27,978 nt of DNA from Carex sylvatica (lineage: Eukaryota; Streptophyta; Magnoliopsida; Poales; Cyperaceae): positions 1 to 27,978 of the forward strand of contig CAXKVR010000835.1 of assembly GCA_964058845.1 (NCBI GenBank), written 5' to 3'. How positions within the stretch are numbered: position 1 is the first letter of the stretch; each line of letters starts with the position of its first letter. The position numbers and the translations under genes were made by a program. A model generated the notes under the pieces. The model did not search any database. It was not told the origin of the DNA and saw only the letters and a list, made by a program, of their open reading frames with translations. Shown here piece by piece: positions 9,780-19,188 of this stretch.

Positions 9780-10441
9780 AGTCGGCGCCGGGTTCATCAT
9801 AATCTATGTCGAGAATCTGTTTGAAATCTTTCACTACAAGCCGTGCTTTGTATACAGTAATATTACCATCCATGTCTGTTTTTCTTTTGAAAACCCACTT
9901 GTTAGCTATGGGTTTCACCCTATCAAGTGGTACAACTAGGTTCCAGACCGTGTTGTCATACATGGACTGTATTTTGAATCTCATGGCCTCTAGCCATTTA
10001 TCATGGTCATGCCTATCCATTGCTTCCGCATAAGTCAAAGGATCTTCAGTATCGAAAACTGAGACTTCGTGCAGTCCTATGTACCTCTCAGGTGCATGTA
10101 CTGCTCTTGTTGACCTACGTAGCACTCGTTCTTAGGACTGTTGAACTTCATCCACAATAGCATGCGGGTTTAGTTCTACTTCAACTTGCGTCAAAGTATC
10201 TGAGCTCGGGACTAGAACCTCTTCCACAGCTACTTGTGGATTTGGTTCTTCCAGATGCTCATCAATCGAAGTATCGAGTGGTGGGTTACATTGATCTGGT
10301 TCAAATGTTATATTGTGTGATGTATCTTGAATTTCTTCAAGTATTACATTACTCCTACTACTTTCTTTTGCGAGAAATTCATTCTCGAAAAATATACCAT
10401 GACGAGCAAGAACTATTTTGTTCTCGGACTGGTGATAAAAG
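9780..10441 (-). pseudogene. Copia polyprotein fragment: integrase-RT linker and reverse transcriptase start
   Basis: Read on the minus strand from 10441 down, the fragment begins with HQSENK and a RHGIFFENEF segment. An acidic linker and an RRSTR basic block follow, and then the conserved start of the Copia reverse transcriptase: MRFKIQSM, NKWVFKRK, YKARLV, IDYDE. A TAA stop near 10128 separates linker and RT blocks. The RT ends abruptly after IDYDE at about 9795, so the catalytic YVDD motif and RNase H are missing. It continues in frame with the integrase fragment at 16973-17385; the two were separated by the element at 10442-16972. Role when intact: replication and integration of a Copia retrotransposon. 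Confidence 0.9.
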
Positions 10442-10664
10442 TGTTGGTTGTAGCAATAATCTTTTTCGTCTATTTGACTAATTTGCAAAAACATACAATT
10501 ATTGAATTTTACGATTTCTTCTATCTTTGAAAGATATGTAGGTTCAAGTCAAATGAAATTGCAACATGGAATACTTGGACTAAAGAAATAATGAAGACAC
10601 TTATCAAGAATATAAATTGTAATATTTTAAACTTAGTAAAGTGTATTTAAGGCAGTTTAAACAG

Positions 10665-11260
10665 GGATAAAACGTTAGTAACGTTTGTAAAACTTTGTAA
10701 CGTTTTCAGCCTGACAGAAATGCTGAAGGAACTGCTTGGTCAAACTCAGAAACAACTTAAAACGTTATAACGTTTTAGAAATGTCAGAACTGCTGAAGCA
10801 CATCTGTGCAGAATCAACTTTAAATATTGCAACGGTATTCCAAACGTTGTAACGTTTTAAGAATATCAGAATATTAAGTACAACTTTAAACGTTGCAACG
10901 GTCTTCCAAATGTTGTAACGTTTTAGAAATGTTAGGACGTTAAGTACAGCTGTATTTAAAATCAAAATTCAAGAAACAAACATTGTAACGTTTGTCAATA
11001 GTTACAACGATTTAATTAATCAGCGTTGTAACGTTTTAATTAAATCTGAGCTTCAGAAATTTCAATTTTTTGATCAAGTTTGAGTCAGTGCAAAACGTTA
11101 TGTTACGTTTTAAAATTGTTGTAACGATTTGATCAATCTCATAGAAAGTGGAAATCCTAACTCATATTTTGAACTAAAATGTTGTAACGTTTTATAAAAT
11201 GTTGTAACGTTTTATAAAATGTTGTAATGTTTTATAAAACGTTGGTAACATTTTAGCCCA
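10665..11260 (+). repeat. Dispersed AACGTT / gttgtaacgtttt palindrome array in the U3
   Basis: The core aacgtt and variants such as gttgtaacgttttaa recur more than twenty times over about 600 bp at irregular spacing, ending in three near-tandem 20-bp units (gttgtaacgttttataaaat) at about 11180-11240. AACGTT is self-complementary. The 3' LTR retains only the right-hand portion, with far fewer copies. Confidence 0.8.
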
Positions 11261-11284
11261 CCTAGCTCATTTTTGAGCTGTTAC

Positions 11285-11292
11285 TATAAATA
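11285..11292 (+). promoter_or_regulatory. TATA box of the 5' LTR
   Basis: The sequence ttactataaataggg is identical in the 3' LTR at 16435-16442. It lies after the AACGTT array, fitting a U3-R boundary promoter. Confidence 0.65.
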
Positions 11293-11825
11293 GGGCTTTG
11301 GGCTTTCTTCCCAAAGCAACCTAGCCGCCTCTTTAACTGCAAAATTCAATTTTCTGTGAGCTAGAGTTCCTCCATTGTTGTGAGAGCTTAAAACTTCAAT
11401 ACCTATCAAACAACTTCAAATCCACTTCAGTAATCTTGTTAGATTATGTTAGAGTGATCTATTGAGTGTTTCTCTTGTGGAGATTTTACCTTTAGACTTC
11501 GTTCTCACCTTTTTGAGTTGTTCGTGTGACTTCTCTTGGTTGTAAGGGCTCGTCGGCACTCATCTCTTGTTGGCCGTGTGACTTCCCTTGGTTGTAAGGG
11601 CTCGCCAGTTCACGAATTATAAATCTTTCGTATTGGGTAATAGAAAGGCGCACCTAGAAGAGGTTGCGAAGCCTCGAAGACGTAGGCCTTTGTTTTGCCG
11701 AACTCCGTTATCACCCCACGTGTCAATTTCTCTAAACTCATCTTTTTACTTTTCAATTGCAATTACTTTTCAGCTTTTAAGAGCCAATTAGTGGGTGCCA
11801 CCTATCTCTAATAGGAAAAACAAAG

Positions 11826-11837
11826 TGGTATCAGAGC
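11826..11837 (+). other. Primer binding site complementary to initiator tRNA-Met
   Basis: tggtatcagagc lies three bases after the 5' LTR. This is the classic plant tRNA-Met primer site and confirms plus-strand orientation of the element. Confidence 0.95.
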
Positions 11838-13925
11838 AAGTTGCTCAAATTAAGACACTTAATTTGAGATAGATCAACTTGACATATGGCATCCCATAGA
11901 CACGTGAAGGAACCCCTAATTTTTTGTTATACAACCAAAAATTATATGCATTGGAAGAAAATCATGAACAATTACCTAAACATTCTTGAGATATGGTATG
12001 TGGTTGACAAGTGGTATACACTAAAATTCACCCCCATTCCTACCAATAGTACCAATTCTAAAATCGAGACTTCCAAATCCAAACAAACCAAGAAAGATAA
12101 TGATCTTGCAATCAATGCCATACTAAACTTGGTTAGTGAATCGGTTGCCTCGATCTTTGGTAGCTCCTCAATTGTAAAAGAAATGTGGAATTCTCTAGTA
12201 AACCAGTATGAGAGAAATAACCATATTAAACATACCAAGATAAATAGTTTAGAGACCAAATTTGAAAACTTTAAGGTTGAGGATGATGAAAGCATTGAGG
12301 ATATGTATAATAGACTTATGCATATCCAAAATGAATTTATTGAAATGGGAGAACCGCTTTCTAACGATAAAATTGTAGGAAAGCTACTAAGAGTCATGCT
12401 TGGAAGGCCTAGGTGGGAAGACTTGGTGAGCGCCTTAGAAGCAATCCAAGGGACACACGAATCATTCACACTGGATGATCTCTATGCACACTTTTGAAGT
12501 TTTGAAGAAAAACTTCAACAATCCTCCAAGCTAAAGGAAAATTCAAAATCAAAATCCGTAGCATTTCTGACACAAAACCAAAAAATTCCTAGCTCCTCAA
12601 ATATCCATCTATCAAATGACACATTTCTCAACAAAAAGCTCATTGAATTATCCAAAAATATCATTCTCTTATCCAAAATATTTAATGACATGCTTGATTT
12701 CGAAAGAAAGTATAACATGGAACTGATACATGTGAAGGGTACGCTAAAAAGTTTCAGTACAATAAGATGTACCTTTTAAACCTTAAACACTTTTGAGTCA
12801 AATTGCAAGTGCACAATTCTATCAAAGTAGTATTTTAGGTATCGATCCACAGGGAGTATGGAAAATACTTAGTTTTAAACTCTAAACAATTGATTTCAGA
12901 AAATATTAATAAAGTAAAGTGCAATAAAAGTAAAATTGGGAGTTTTGTTTAAGTAATCCTAAAGGTTGGGTTCAATACCCGAGAATAAGGAATAGTAAAC
13001 AATAGATGTAAATGAAATGAAAGAAAGAAATATTGGTTTGCTTTCAAGTTGAGAAGATCTAGGGGTCTTTGGTCTACAATCCCTTGCTAATTTTATCTAT
13101 TCGGTATTTGCTTGAATTCATGTATGATTCGACGAGGTTTCTAACCTAATATGTTATTAAGGGTCACTTTCGTGAATTAATAACGTGCCTAGGTAATTCG
13201 GACTTCACGATTAGGTCCTTCGCCCTAGCTACCTAGACCATAAGCTCTTGTTAGTCTCTCCTCTCCTCGAGTATTGGTACTTCTCAATAAAGTCCATGAT
13301 ACCAATAACCGACTTGATTTGAGATGTCCTAATTAGGGTTTGACTTCACGGTTAGGTCCTTCACCAAGTCCCTAATCTTAATTTCTGTAGTTCCGACTTA
13401 GATTAAATTGGTTAGAATCTTAATCAAAACCTAGGATATTTTGCATTCATAATTTGGTACTATCCTATTGATCACAGTCAATTTTAGTTCTTTTGAAACT
13501 AAAACGGGATACTACAATTCAAGTACTAACTATGTAATTAACACAAACTATTAAATCATAGAAATTAACAATCAAATCCCATAAAAAAATCATAAAAAAA
13601 GAAAATAACCAAATAAAATAGAATTAAACAAGTTCATGCATGATGACCTAAACCCCTAGAGAGAGAACTACTCCCTCATGGAGAAATCCATTACAAAAAT
13701 TGGCAAAGTAAGAAGAAATGAAATAAAAGAAATGATTACACCCTTTAACAAATCAAAGACCTCTATCTTGCCGAATCTTGCTCAGGAAATCCTTCTTCTC
13801 CTTGCTTGAAAGCTTTCCTTACTCCAGAATTTATCGCTAAGTGTGTGTGTAAAGAGAGAGAATGATGGTGTGTTGGTTGATGTGTGGTGTGATGATTCAT
13901 GTCCTTGAATGGGGAAGAACTCTCT

Positions 13926-13933
13926 CTTTTATA
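13926..13933 (-). promoter_or_regulatory. TATA box of the L2 solo LTR
   Basis: Minus-strand ggctataaaagagaga matches the TATA region at 7046-7053 of the related LTR. Confidence 0.6.
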
Positions 13934-14089
13934 GCCAAGGTCTATGCCCAATTTAGAGGCTAGAAGGTGGGGTTAGTGGGTGCTCTGTTTACATTGCTTC
14001 TCTGGCAAGCATGTGTATTTCTGGCAGTAAAAACGCGTCCATAAAGCGCCAAAAATAGAAAAAATGTTAAACCGGGCAGTTATTGGCTT

Positions 14090-14345
14090 TCTGCGGGTCC
14101 AGTGCGGATGGATGACCCGCACTGCGGGTGGCTTCACCCGCACAGGGACAAGTTTCCTTATTTAACTTCTGCAAATTTCTCTGGGTGCGGGTGACACTGC
14201 GGATGGGTTCTGTGCTTTTCTGAAGTTGCTGAAATCGACTAAGCATTGAGTGTGTCTGGGCTCATCCGCACTGTCCTCAGTGCGTCCGCACTAGGCTCGG
14301 ACTTTTCCTCTGCGCAGTGAGTGCGGCTGGGTTGATCCGCACTGG
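14090..14345 (-). repeat. gtgcgg / ccgcac motif cluster in the L2 solo LTR
   Basis: At least nine occurrences of gtgcgg, tgcggg, ccgcac or their close variants lie in both orientations within about 255 bp, upstream of the LTR TATA box on the minus strand. It corresponds in position to the cluster at 6618-6890, but the copies have diverged in arrangement. Confidence 0.65.
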
Positions 14346-15126
14346 GGGGTATTTTTGCTATTTTGCATCATTTCCTGCATTGAAAAGCCAAATAACCGCA
14401 GTAACTTGATTCTATGTGTATTTTAATCACTTTATATTATAAATACAAGATAATTGGTGTTATTTCATGATAAAATCTAGATCAAATGTGTATATAATTT
14501 ATGCTTATCAGGAACGTGAAGAGAAAAACAAACGGGTAATATGCTTTGCATGTCATAGAAAGGGACACACCATCCAAACATGTTTAGAACTATTTCCACA
14601 CATGAAGAACATGGATGGTGAAGGGAAATAAGACCGAATGCCAAGACAAAAGCATGATGGGTACAAAGGGAGTAAAAAGGTGAAAGCAATGCAAGCCTTA
14701 TTTTTCGATGAGAGCCAGGTAGAGGAATCCGACACAGAGTCGGAATACGAACAAGAGTTCAACCTTGCATTGGTGGCAAATATAGATGAAAGTCCTTCAA
14801 CAAGCTCCGCCAATAAGGTATCTCTAGAACTTAAAAATGGTGATTTTGAATTAAGAATTCATGATACAAGTAGCTCTTCTGATAAGGGTCAAGCACATAG
14901 GGATGAAATTAAATTGAGGTATCTTCTTGATAATCTAAATAATAAATTTCAAGAAGTAAAATGTAATTATCTTACTACTCACACACAAGGTTTGATTATT
15001 CAAGAACAATAAATTACATTTTGTAATTGTTGTTGTAAAATTGGTCATACCTCTTTAGAGTGTAGATTTAGGAATGGAAACAACAATTCAAATATTGTTT
15101 CGGTTCCTAAAGCTAAACTAGCTTAA

Positions 15127-16043
15127 TTTCATAGATAATATTCCCAAGCTTATTCAAATTGCAAAAATTTAAAGAGGGAGATTAAACAATGTATATTTTA
15201 GTTATTACCCCAAAAATAATTAATATATATTCTTGAAAATGTGTTTGATTGTAACTCATAAAGAAAATACTTGGATCATTGGTAGATTGTTGCACACAAA
15301 TTCTTTGGATGATCCAAAGTCTAAATGATTATAAAATTTACTTCCGCAACGTACCAATTGTGTGTGACAACACTATTGCCATAGAGCTAAGCAAAATAAA
15401 AATATTTGTGTTAGTTACAACTCATAAATATCGATAACAAAAACCAAATTGCCAATATTCTTACAAAAATTGCTAAATTTGTGGATTTTATGAATTAAGG
15501 ATATAGTAGGGGTTTAAATGCCAAAAAAAAATGTCATTTGCTTGATTTACTTGACTTGCTTGAGTTGCTATATCTTGAAAATTTGTTTATTGATGTTAAT
15601 ATGTATGAGATGTAGGAATTTATATAAATTGTTGAATTGATAATTTGTCAAGGGTTAAATTGCAATATCTTAGAACCTTGACAAGTTATACGATATGTTG
15701 AAATGCATGAATTGATTTGTCGATTGACAATCCTTGTTTTAAAAATTGCAAATTGAAATGGACTTGTAAATTATCATGAAAAATGGTAGATTATACCCTC
15801 AATTATATTTTATTTGTGATTTATCGGTATTATATTCCTAAATTGAGGGGGAGTGCATATTTTGAGGGGGAACACTTTGAAAATGTGCTAATTATTCTCC
15901 CTTTCGTCGATTTTCAAAAGAGAGAGAAATTGGTACCAAGTGCTAGACATGCAAAATAAAAATTGGGTAAACCAATTTGGAAAAAATTTGACTTATGCAC
16001 TTACTCGCATTGTATGTTTTGCAAATCGTCAAAAGGGAGAGAT
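15127..16043 (+). mobile_element. Non-coding 3' internal region and polypurine tract of the gag-only element
   Basis: AT-rich with no pol domains in any frame. Purine runs such as ttgagggggagtgc (about 15842) and ttttgagggggaac occur. The last purine run, caaaagggagagat (16030-16043), abuts the 3' LTR and is the likely polypurine tract. Confidence 0.75.
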
Positions 16044-16972
16044 TGCTAGTTGTAGCAATAATCTTTTTTTGTCTATTTGACTAATTTGCAAAAACATACA
16101 ATTATTGAATTTTACGATTTCTTCTATCTTTGAAAGATATGTAGGTTCAAGTCAAATGAAATTGCAACATGGAATACTTGGACTAAAGAAATAATGAAGA
16201 CACTTATCAAGAATATAAAATATAATATCTTAAACTTGGTAACGTTTTAATTAAATTTGAGCTTCAGAAATTCTATTTTTTGATCAAGTTTGAGTCAGTG
16301 CAAAATATTATGTAACGTTTTAAAATCATTGTAACGATTTGAGCAATCTCGTAGAAAGTGGAAACCCTAGCTCACATTTTGAACTAAAACGTTGGTAACG
16401 TTTTAGCCCACTTAGCTCATTTTTGAGCTGTTACTATAAATAGGGCTTTGGGTTTTCTTCCCAAAGCAACCTAGCCGCCTCTTTAATTGCAAATTTTGAT
16501 TTTCTGTGAGCTAGAGTTCCTCCATTGTTGTGAGAGCTTAAAACTTCAATACCTATTAAACAACCTCAAATCCACTTCACTAATCTTGTTAGATTATGTT
16601 AGAGTGATATATTGAGTGCTTCTCTTATGGAGATTTTACCTTGAGACTTCGTTCTCACCTTTTCGAGTTGTTCGTGTGACTTTCCTTGGTTGTAAGGGCT
16701 CGCCGGCACTCATCTCTTGTTGGCCGTGTGACTTTCCTTGTTTGTAAGAGCTCATCGGTTCACAAATTGTAAACCTTTTGTATTGGGTAATAGAAATGTG
16801 CACTTAGAAGAGGTTGCGAAACCCCAGAGACGTAGGCCTTTGTTTTGCCGAACTCTGTTATCACCCCGCGTGCTAATTTCTCTAAACTCATCTATTTACT
16901 TTTCAATTGCGATTACTTTTTGGCTTTTAAGAGCTAATTAGCGGGTGCCACCTATCTCTAATAGGAACAACA
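16044..16972 (+). mobile_element. 3' LTR of the gag-only element
   Basis: It starts tgctagttgtagcaataatc and ends ctaataggaacaaca. Relative to the 5' LTR it lacks about 390 bp between an aaacttggtaacg junction at about 16233 and the homologue of 11020, plus about 55 bp of tandem units just before the TATA region. The rest aligns by eye without gaps. A TATA box lies at 16435-16442. Confidence 0.9.
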
Positions 16973-17385
16973 AAAAGTAATATTTTTTCGTTTCCTTAGG
17001 ATGCCATATGAAAAAGCACTTGTCAGATTTGGGTCCAAGTTTGTCAGACGCCAGGTGCTTGACAAATACTTCGCAATCCCATATTTTAAGATAAGACATA
17101 TTTGGGAGTTTTCCAAAATATAACTCATACAGAGTCTTTTCTACTGACTTGGATGAAACCATATTTATCGTTCGTGCGGTAGTTTGTAGTGCGTGTCCCC
17201 AAAATAATTTTGGAAGAGTGGATTACTTATCATGGAATGAACCATGTCCAGCAGAGTTTGATTTCTTCTCTCAGAAACACCATTCCATTGCGGTGTCCCT
17301 ATAGATGTGAATTGTGAGATTATTCCACAGTCCTTTAAGTACGTTTTAAACTCAAAACTCAAATAAAAATACAACTTTGCATATT
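16973..17385 (-). pseudogene. Copia integrase fragment, upstream part of the split pol
   Basis: The minus strand encodes the end of the Copia integrase core and the segment after it: YLKDCGIISQF, GTPQWNGVSERRNQTLLDMV, KTLYELYFGKLPN, LKIWDCEVFVK and a final KETKKYYF. The glutamate of the DDE triad in NGVSERRN is present. A stop/deletion near 17165 joins the two parts imperfectly, with the segment normally between them shortened. The start is lost beyond about 17385, before the expected RGGEYLS block. At 16973 the codons continue into position 10441 of the other fragment, so the insertion at 10442-16972 split one reading frame. Confidence 0.9.
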
Positions 17386-17931
17386 AATTTTTGCATAAGC
17401 CGTGGTGAGCCCAGTAATTTTTCACAACTTGAATGTGAGAAATTATAATGCAGTCACATATTCGCTATGTTTATACACACAGATGAATGCCAAATTTATT
17501 CCTTCCGTAATAGCCACATTAATTTTTTAAATAAAATTTATTGCTATGAATACATCCTTCAATATTTGCCTTAATATCCTCTGCATAATAATAAAAATTT
17601 ATTGCTCTCATTGATATGTCATTTCTACAAATTATTAGTATTTCATTCATAGATTTTTTGAACCATAGAAAAAGAAATCATCATCTCTAATATTTTACTT
17701 TCAAAAAATTATCTCTTCTTTAATATTTTATTTTCAAAAGTTATTTCTCTCCATCCTCCTGAATTCAAAAACTATTAACAAAAAACAAAAACAAAATTTC
17801 AATATTAATTTTTGTTGCACAATGAGTACTCCAAACAATCAACAATCAACCAGTGTAAACCCAATTTGGTTGGGATTTAAAAGTCGAAAAATGCGACAAG
17901 CCCTTTTTTCCCTCAGATCACCTCCACACAA
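17386..17931. other. AT-rich intergenic sequence
   Basis: Nothing recognisable. A short frame starts at 17822 (MSTPNNQQSTS) after an A/C-rich leader and might be the 5' end of an old gene. It runs only to the retroposon junction at about 17946, and no homology is evident. Confidence 0.35.
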
Positions 17932-18142
17932 CTTGGCGTCTTTGCGAGTAAGATTTAATCAGAAGTAAACTTTGGTTGAAGTTATGTTAGGCGACCCTGT
18001 GACCAATGTTATTAAATACAGTTTCTATGCAGTATGTGGAAGACACTGCATACTGCATGTATAGTATGTAATTGTATATATAGATTTTTATACATACTTA
18101 TATATGCAAATTTTAAAATGAGAATTCATATAGGGTGTTCAT

Positions 18143-18558
18143 ATAGAGTAGAACTAGGGTGTTCTTAAGTTTACCAAGTCCCTTGGTGAACTCAAGTCTA
18201 AAATCCATCGAATCTGTTTTAAATTACGAATCTGAACTGTTGAAACCCGTCTACCTTACGAGTGATTTGTCTACATGTGAAATTTTTTAACATTTGATTA
18301 ATTTAGTGTAAAGTCAAGCGTTCAAAATTAGAAGGTTAATAAATTAATTTTAAGGCATTCATTTTTTGAATATTTTTTGACCACTTTACTCTATGCAAAA
18401 TTAATTTTAAAATTAATTTTTTTTACATATAGACGCATCACTCATAAGGTAGACGGATTTCAATGATTCGGATTCATCATTTGAAATCAATTCGATGGGT
18501 TTTAGACTTGAGTTCACCAAGGAGTTTGGTGAACCTAAGAACACCCTAGTTCTACTTT
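18143..18558. mobile_element. Foldback MITE (family 'C') nested in the hAT-like MITE
   Basis: Inverted arms of about 160 bp run from agtagaactagggtgttctt on the left to aagaacaccctagttctact on the right. Both include ccaag/ggtgaac and gtctaccttacgag-type segments. Flanks are TATA-rich, so the duplication cannot be defined. No coding capacity. Confidence 0.8.
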
Positions 18559-18598
18559 ATATATAAACAAGTATGCAGTAATATGCGGTAATATGTGG

Positions 18599-18726
18599 TA
18601 TGCGGAAATATGAGATAATATGTGGTATCATACAAACAAGTATGCAATAATTTGTGGTTGAATATGCGGAAATATGAGATAATATGTGGTATCATACAAA
18701 CAAGTATGCAATAATATGCGGTTGAA
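18599..18726 (+). repeat. 64-bp tandem repeat, two copies
   Basis: Each unit starts tatgcggaaatatgag and ends ggttgaa; the copies (18599-18662, 18663-18726) differ at about two bases. A third partial unit follows. It lies in the right arm of the hAT-like MITE. Confidence 0.85.
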
Positions 18727-19188
18727 TATGCGGAAATAATATGTGACCGAATATACGGTAGTAATATACAACTAAATATGCGACTTAATATGCAGCTGCA
18801 TATGCGGATCCATATATATTAACAGCATACATATTTCTATGAAAATTACAACTGAATATGCATATGCAACTGCATAGACCACATTTTATTACACTGTCTG
18901 TGACGATGTCACACAGAAAAAGCTAGGGACTGTTTTTTTTTAATTTACGGCTTTTTTTAAATTGATGTAATAATGTTTTGGTTCATGTAAGAATGTTAAT
19001 TATGCAATATAACCTGGGTAGCATCTACCAAATTTTAAAAAAAAAAATCTTGGCGTCTTTGCTTTGATTTGGGCAGAGACGATTAATGTTTTTTTTTTTT
19101 TTTGCTGCTTGTTATTAATGTTCCTGGTCGAAAATTTGATCGCGTCACTTCTTAAATTTTATGTTCAATCCAGTTTTTCAATTATTTG

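Larger units (their letters stand above)
10442..11822 (+). mobile_element. 5' LTR of the gag-only element
   Basis: It starts tgttggttgtagcaataatc and ends ctaataggaaaaaca. It is 1,381 bp against 929 bp in the 3' LTR; the difference lies mostly in the AACGTT-rich U3 array. Long stretches outside the array match the 3' LTR closely. A 52-bp near-duplication with ggttgtaagggctcg occurs at about 11523 and 11575 and is present in both LTRs. Confidence 0.9.
12724..14511 (-). mobile_element. Solo LTR of the Athila/Tat-like L2 family, inserted in gag
   Basis: The minus-strand sequence starts tgataagcataaattatat and ends cttcacatgtatca. The 1,788-bp LTR is flanked by perfect 5-bp duplications ggaac (12719-12723 and 14512-14516). 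It is related throughout to the 3' LTR at 6448-8251: same start, same TATA region, same segment near the end with gtgcacttgcaat. There is no internal region, so it arose by recombination between two LTRs after insertion. It lies antisense to the host element and interrupts gag exactly between the core domain and the zinc knuckle. Confidence 0.93.
11886..15126 (+). pseudogene. Copia-type gag with two zinc knuckles, split by a solo LTR
   Basis: The protein starts MASHRHVKEP 48 bases after the primer site. It has the Copia gag core of the Retrotran_gag_2/UBN2 type: YMHWKKIMNNYL near residue 20, then KEMWNSL, then SIEDMYNRLMHIQNEF. A TGA at 12495-12497 interrupts it. The frame continues to 12723, where the solo LTR 12724-14511 interrupts it, and resumes at 14517 in the same frame. 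There it reads the CCHC knuckle CFACHRKGHTIQTC. A TAA follows at 14629-14631, then an acidic Ser-rich tail to a TAA at 15010-15012. A second knuckle, CNCCCKIGHTSLEC, lies before the final stop at 15124-15126. Intact gag would package element RNA in cytoplasmic particles. Three stops plus an insertion make this copy inactive. Confidence 0.88.
10442..16972 (+). mobile_element. Gag-only LTR retrotransposon (TR-GAG-like), complete with both LTRs
   Basis: The element has a 5' LTR (10442-11822), a tRNA-Met primer site (11826-11837), a gag with two zinc knuckles (11886-15126, interrupted), a polypurine tract (about 16031-16043) and a 3' LTR (16044-16972). It is flanked by the identical 5-mer aaaag (10437-10441 and 16973-16977), the duplication length expected for Copia/Ty3 integrases. 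No protease, integrase, RT or RNase H is detectable in the internal region. It would therefore depend on enzymes from another Copia element, as described for TR-GAG elements. It inserted antisense into a Copia pol gene. Confidence 0.9.
18004..18896. mobile_element. hAT-like MITE nested in the retroposon
   Basis: The left end caatgttattaaatac and the right end attttattacactg form an imperfect terminal inverted repeat that extends to ctatgcag on both sides. The flanking 8-mers are cctgtgac (17996-18003) and tctgtgac (18897-18904), 7 of 8 identical. The interior is packed with tatgcgg/tatgcag motifs, likely subterminal repeats. It carries a further foldback MITE at about 18143-18558. No coding capacity. 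Confidence 0.75.
17946..19048 (+). mobile_element. Poly-A-tailed retroposon (SINE or 5'-truncated LINE) with 14-bp target duplication
   Basis: The 14-mer cttggcgtctttgc occurs at 17932-17945 and again at 19049-19062. The right copy is immediately preceded by an A-rich tail (19035-19048). A long exact duplication plus a 3' A tail is the hallmark of target-primed reverse transcription. Without the nested hAT MITE at 18004-18896 and one duplication copy the insert is only about 200 bp. I see no clear tRNA-derived A or B box, so SINE versus truncated LINE is open. Confidence 0.7.

Noticed and set aside
11972..12469. 165-codon minus-strand open frame
   Set aside because: It is the antisense shadow of the Copia gag on the plus strand, where domain motifs are clear.
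17822..17965. Short frame starting MSTPNNQQSTS considered as a first exon
   Set aside because: No downstream exon or family similarity can be supported, and a retroposon junction cuts it.
18570..18850. tatgcgg repeats considered as a CRISPR-like or satellite array
   Set aside because: Spacing is irregular, only two 64-bp units are regular, and the block lies within the ends of a hAT-like MITE in a plant genome.
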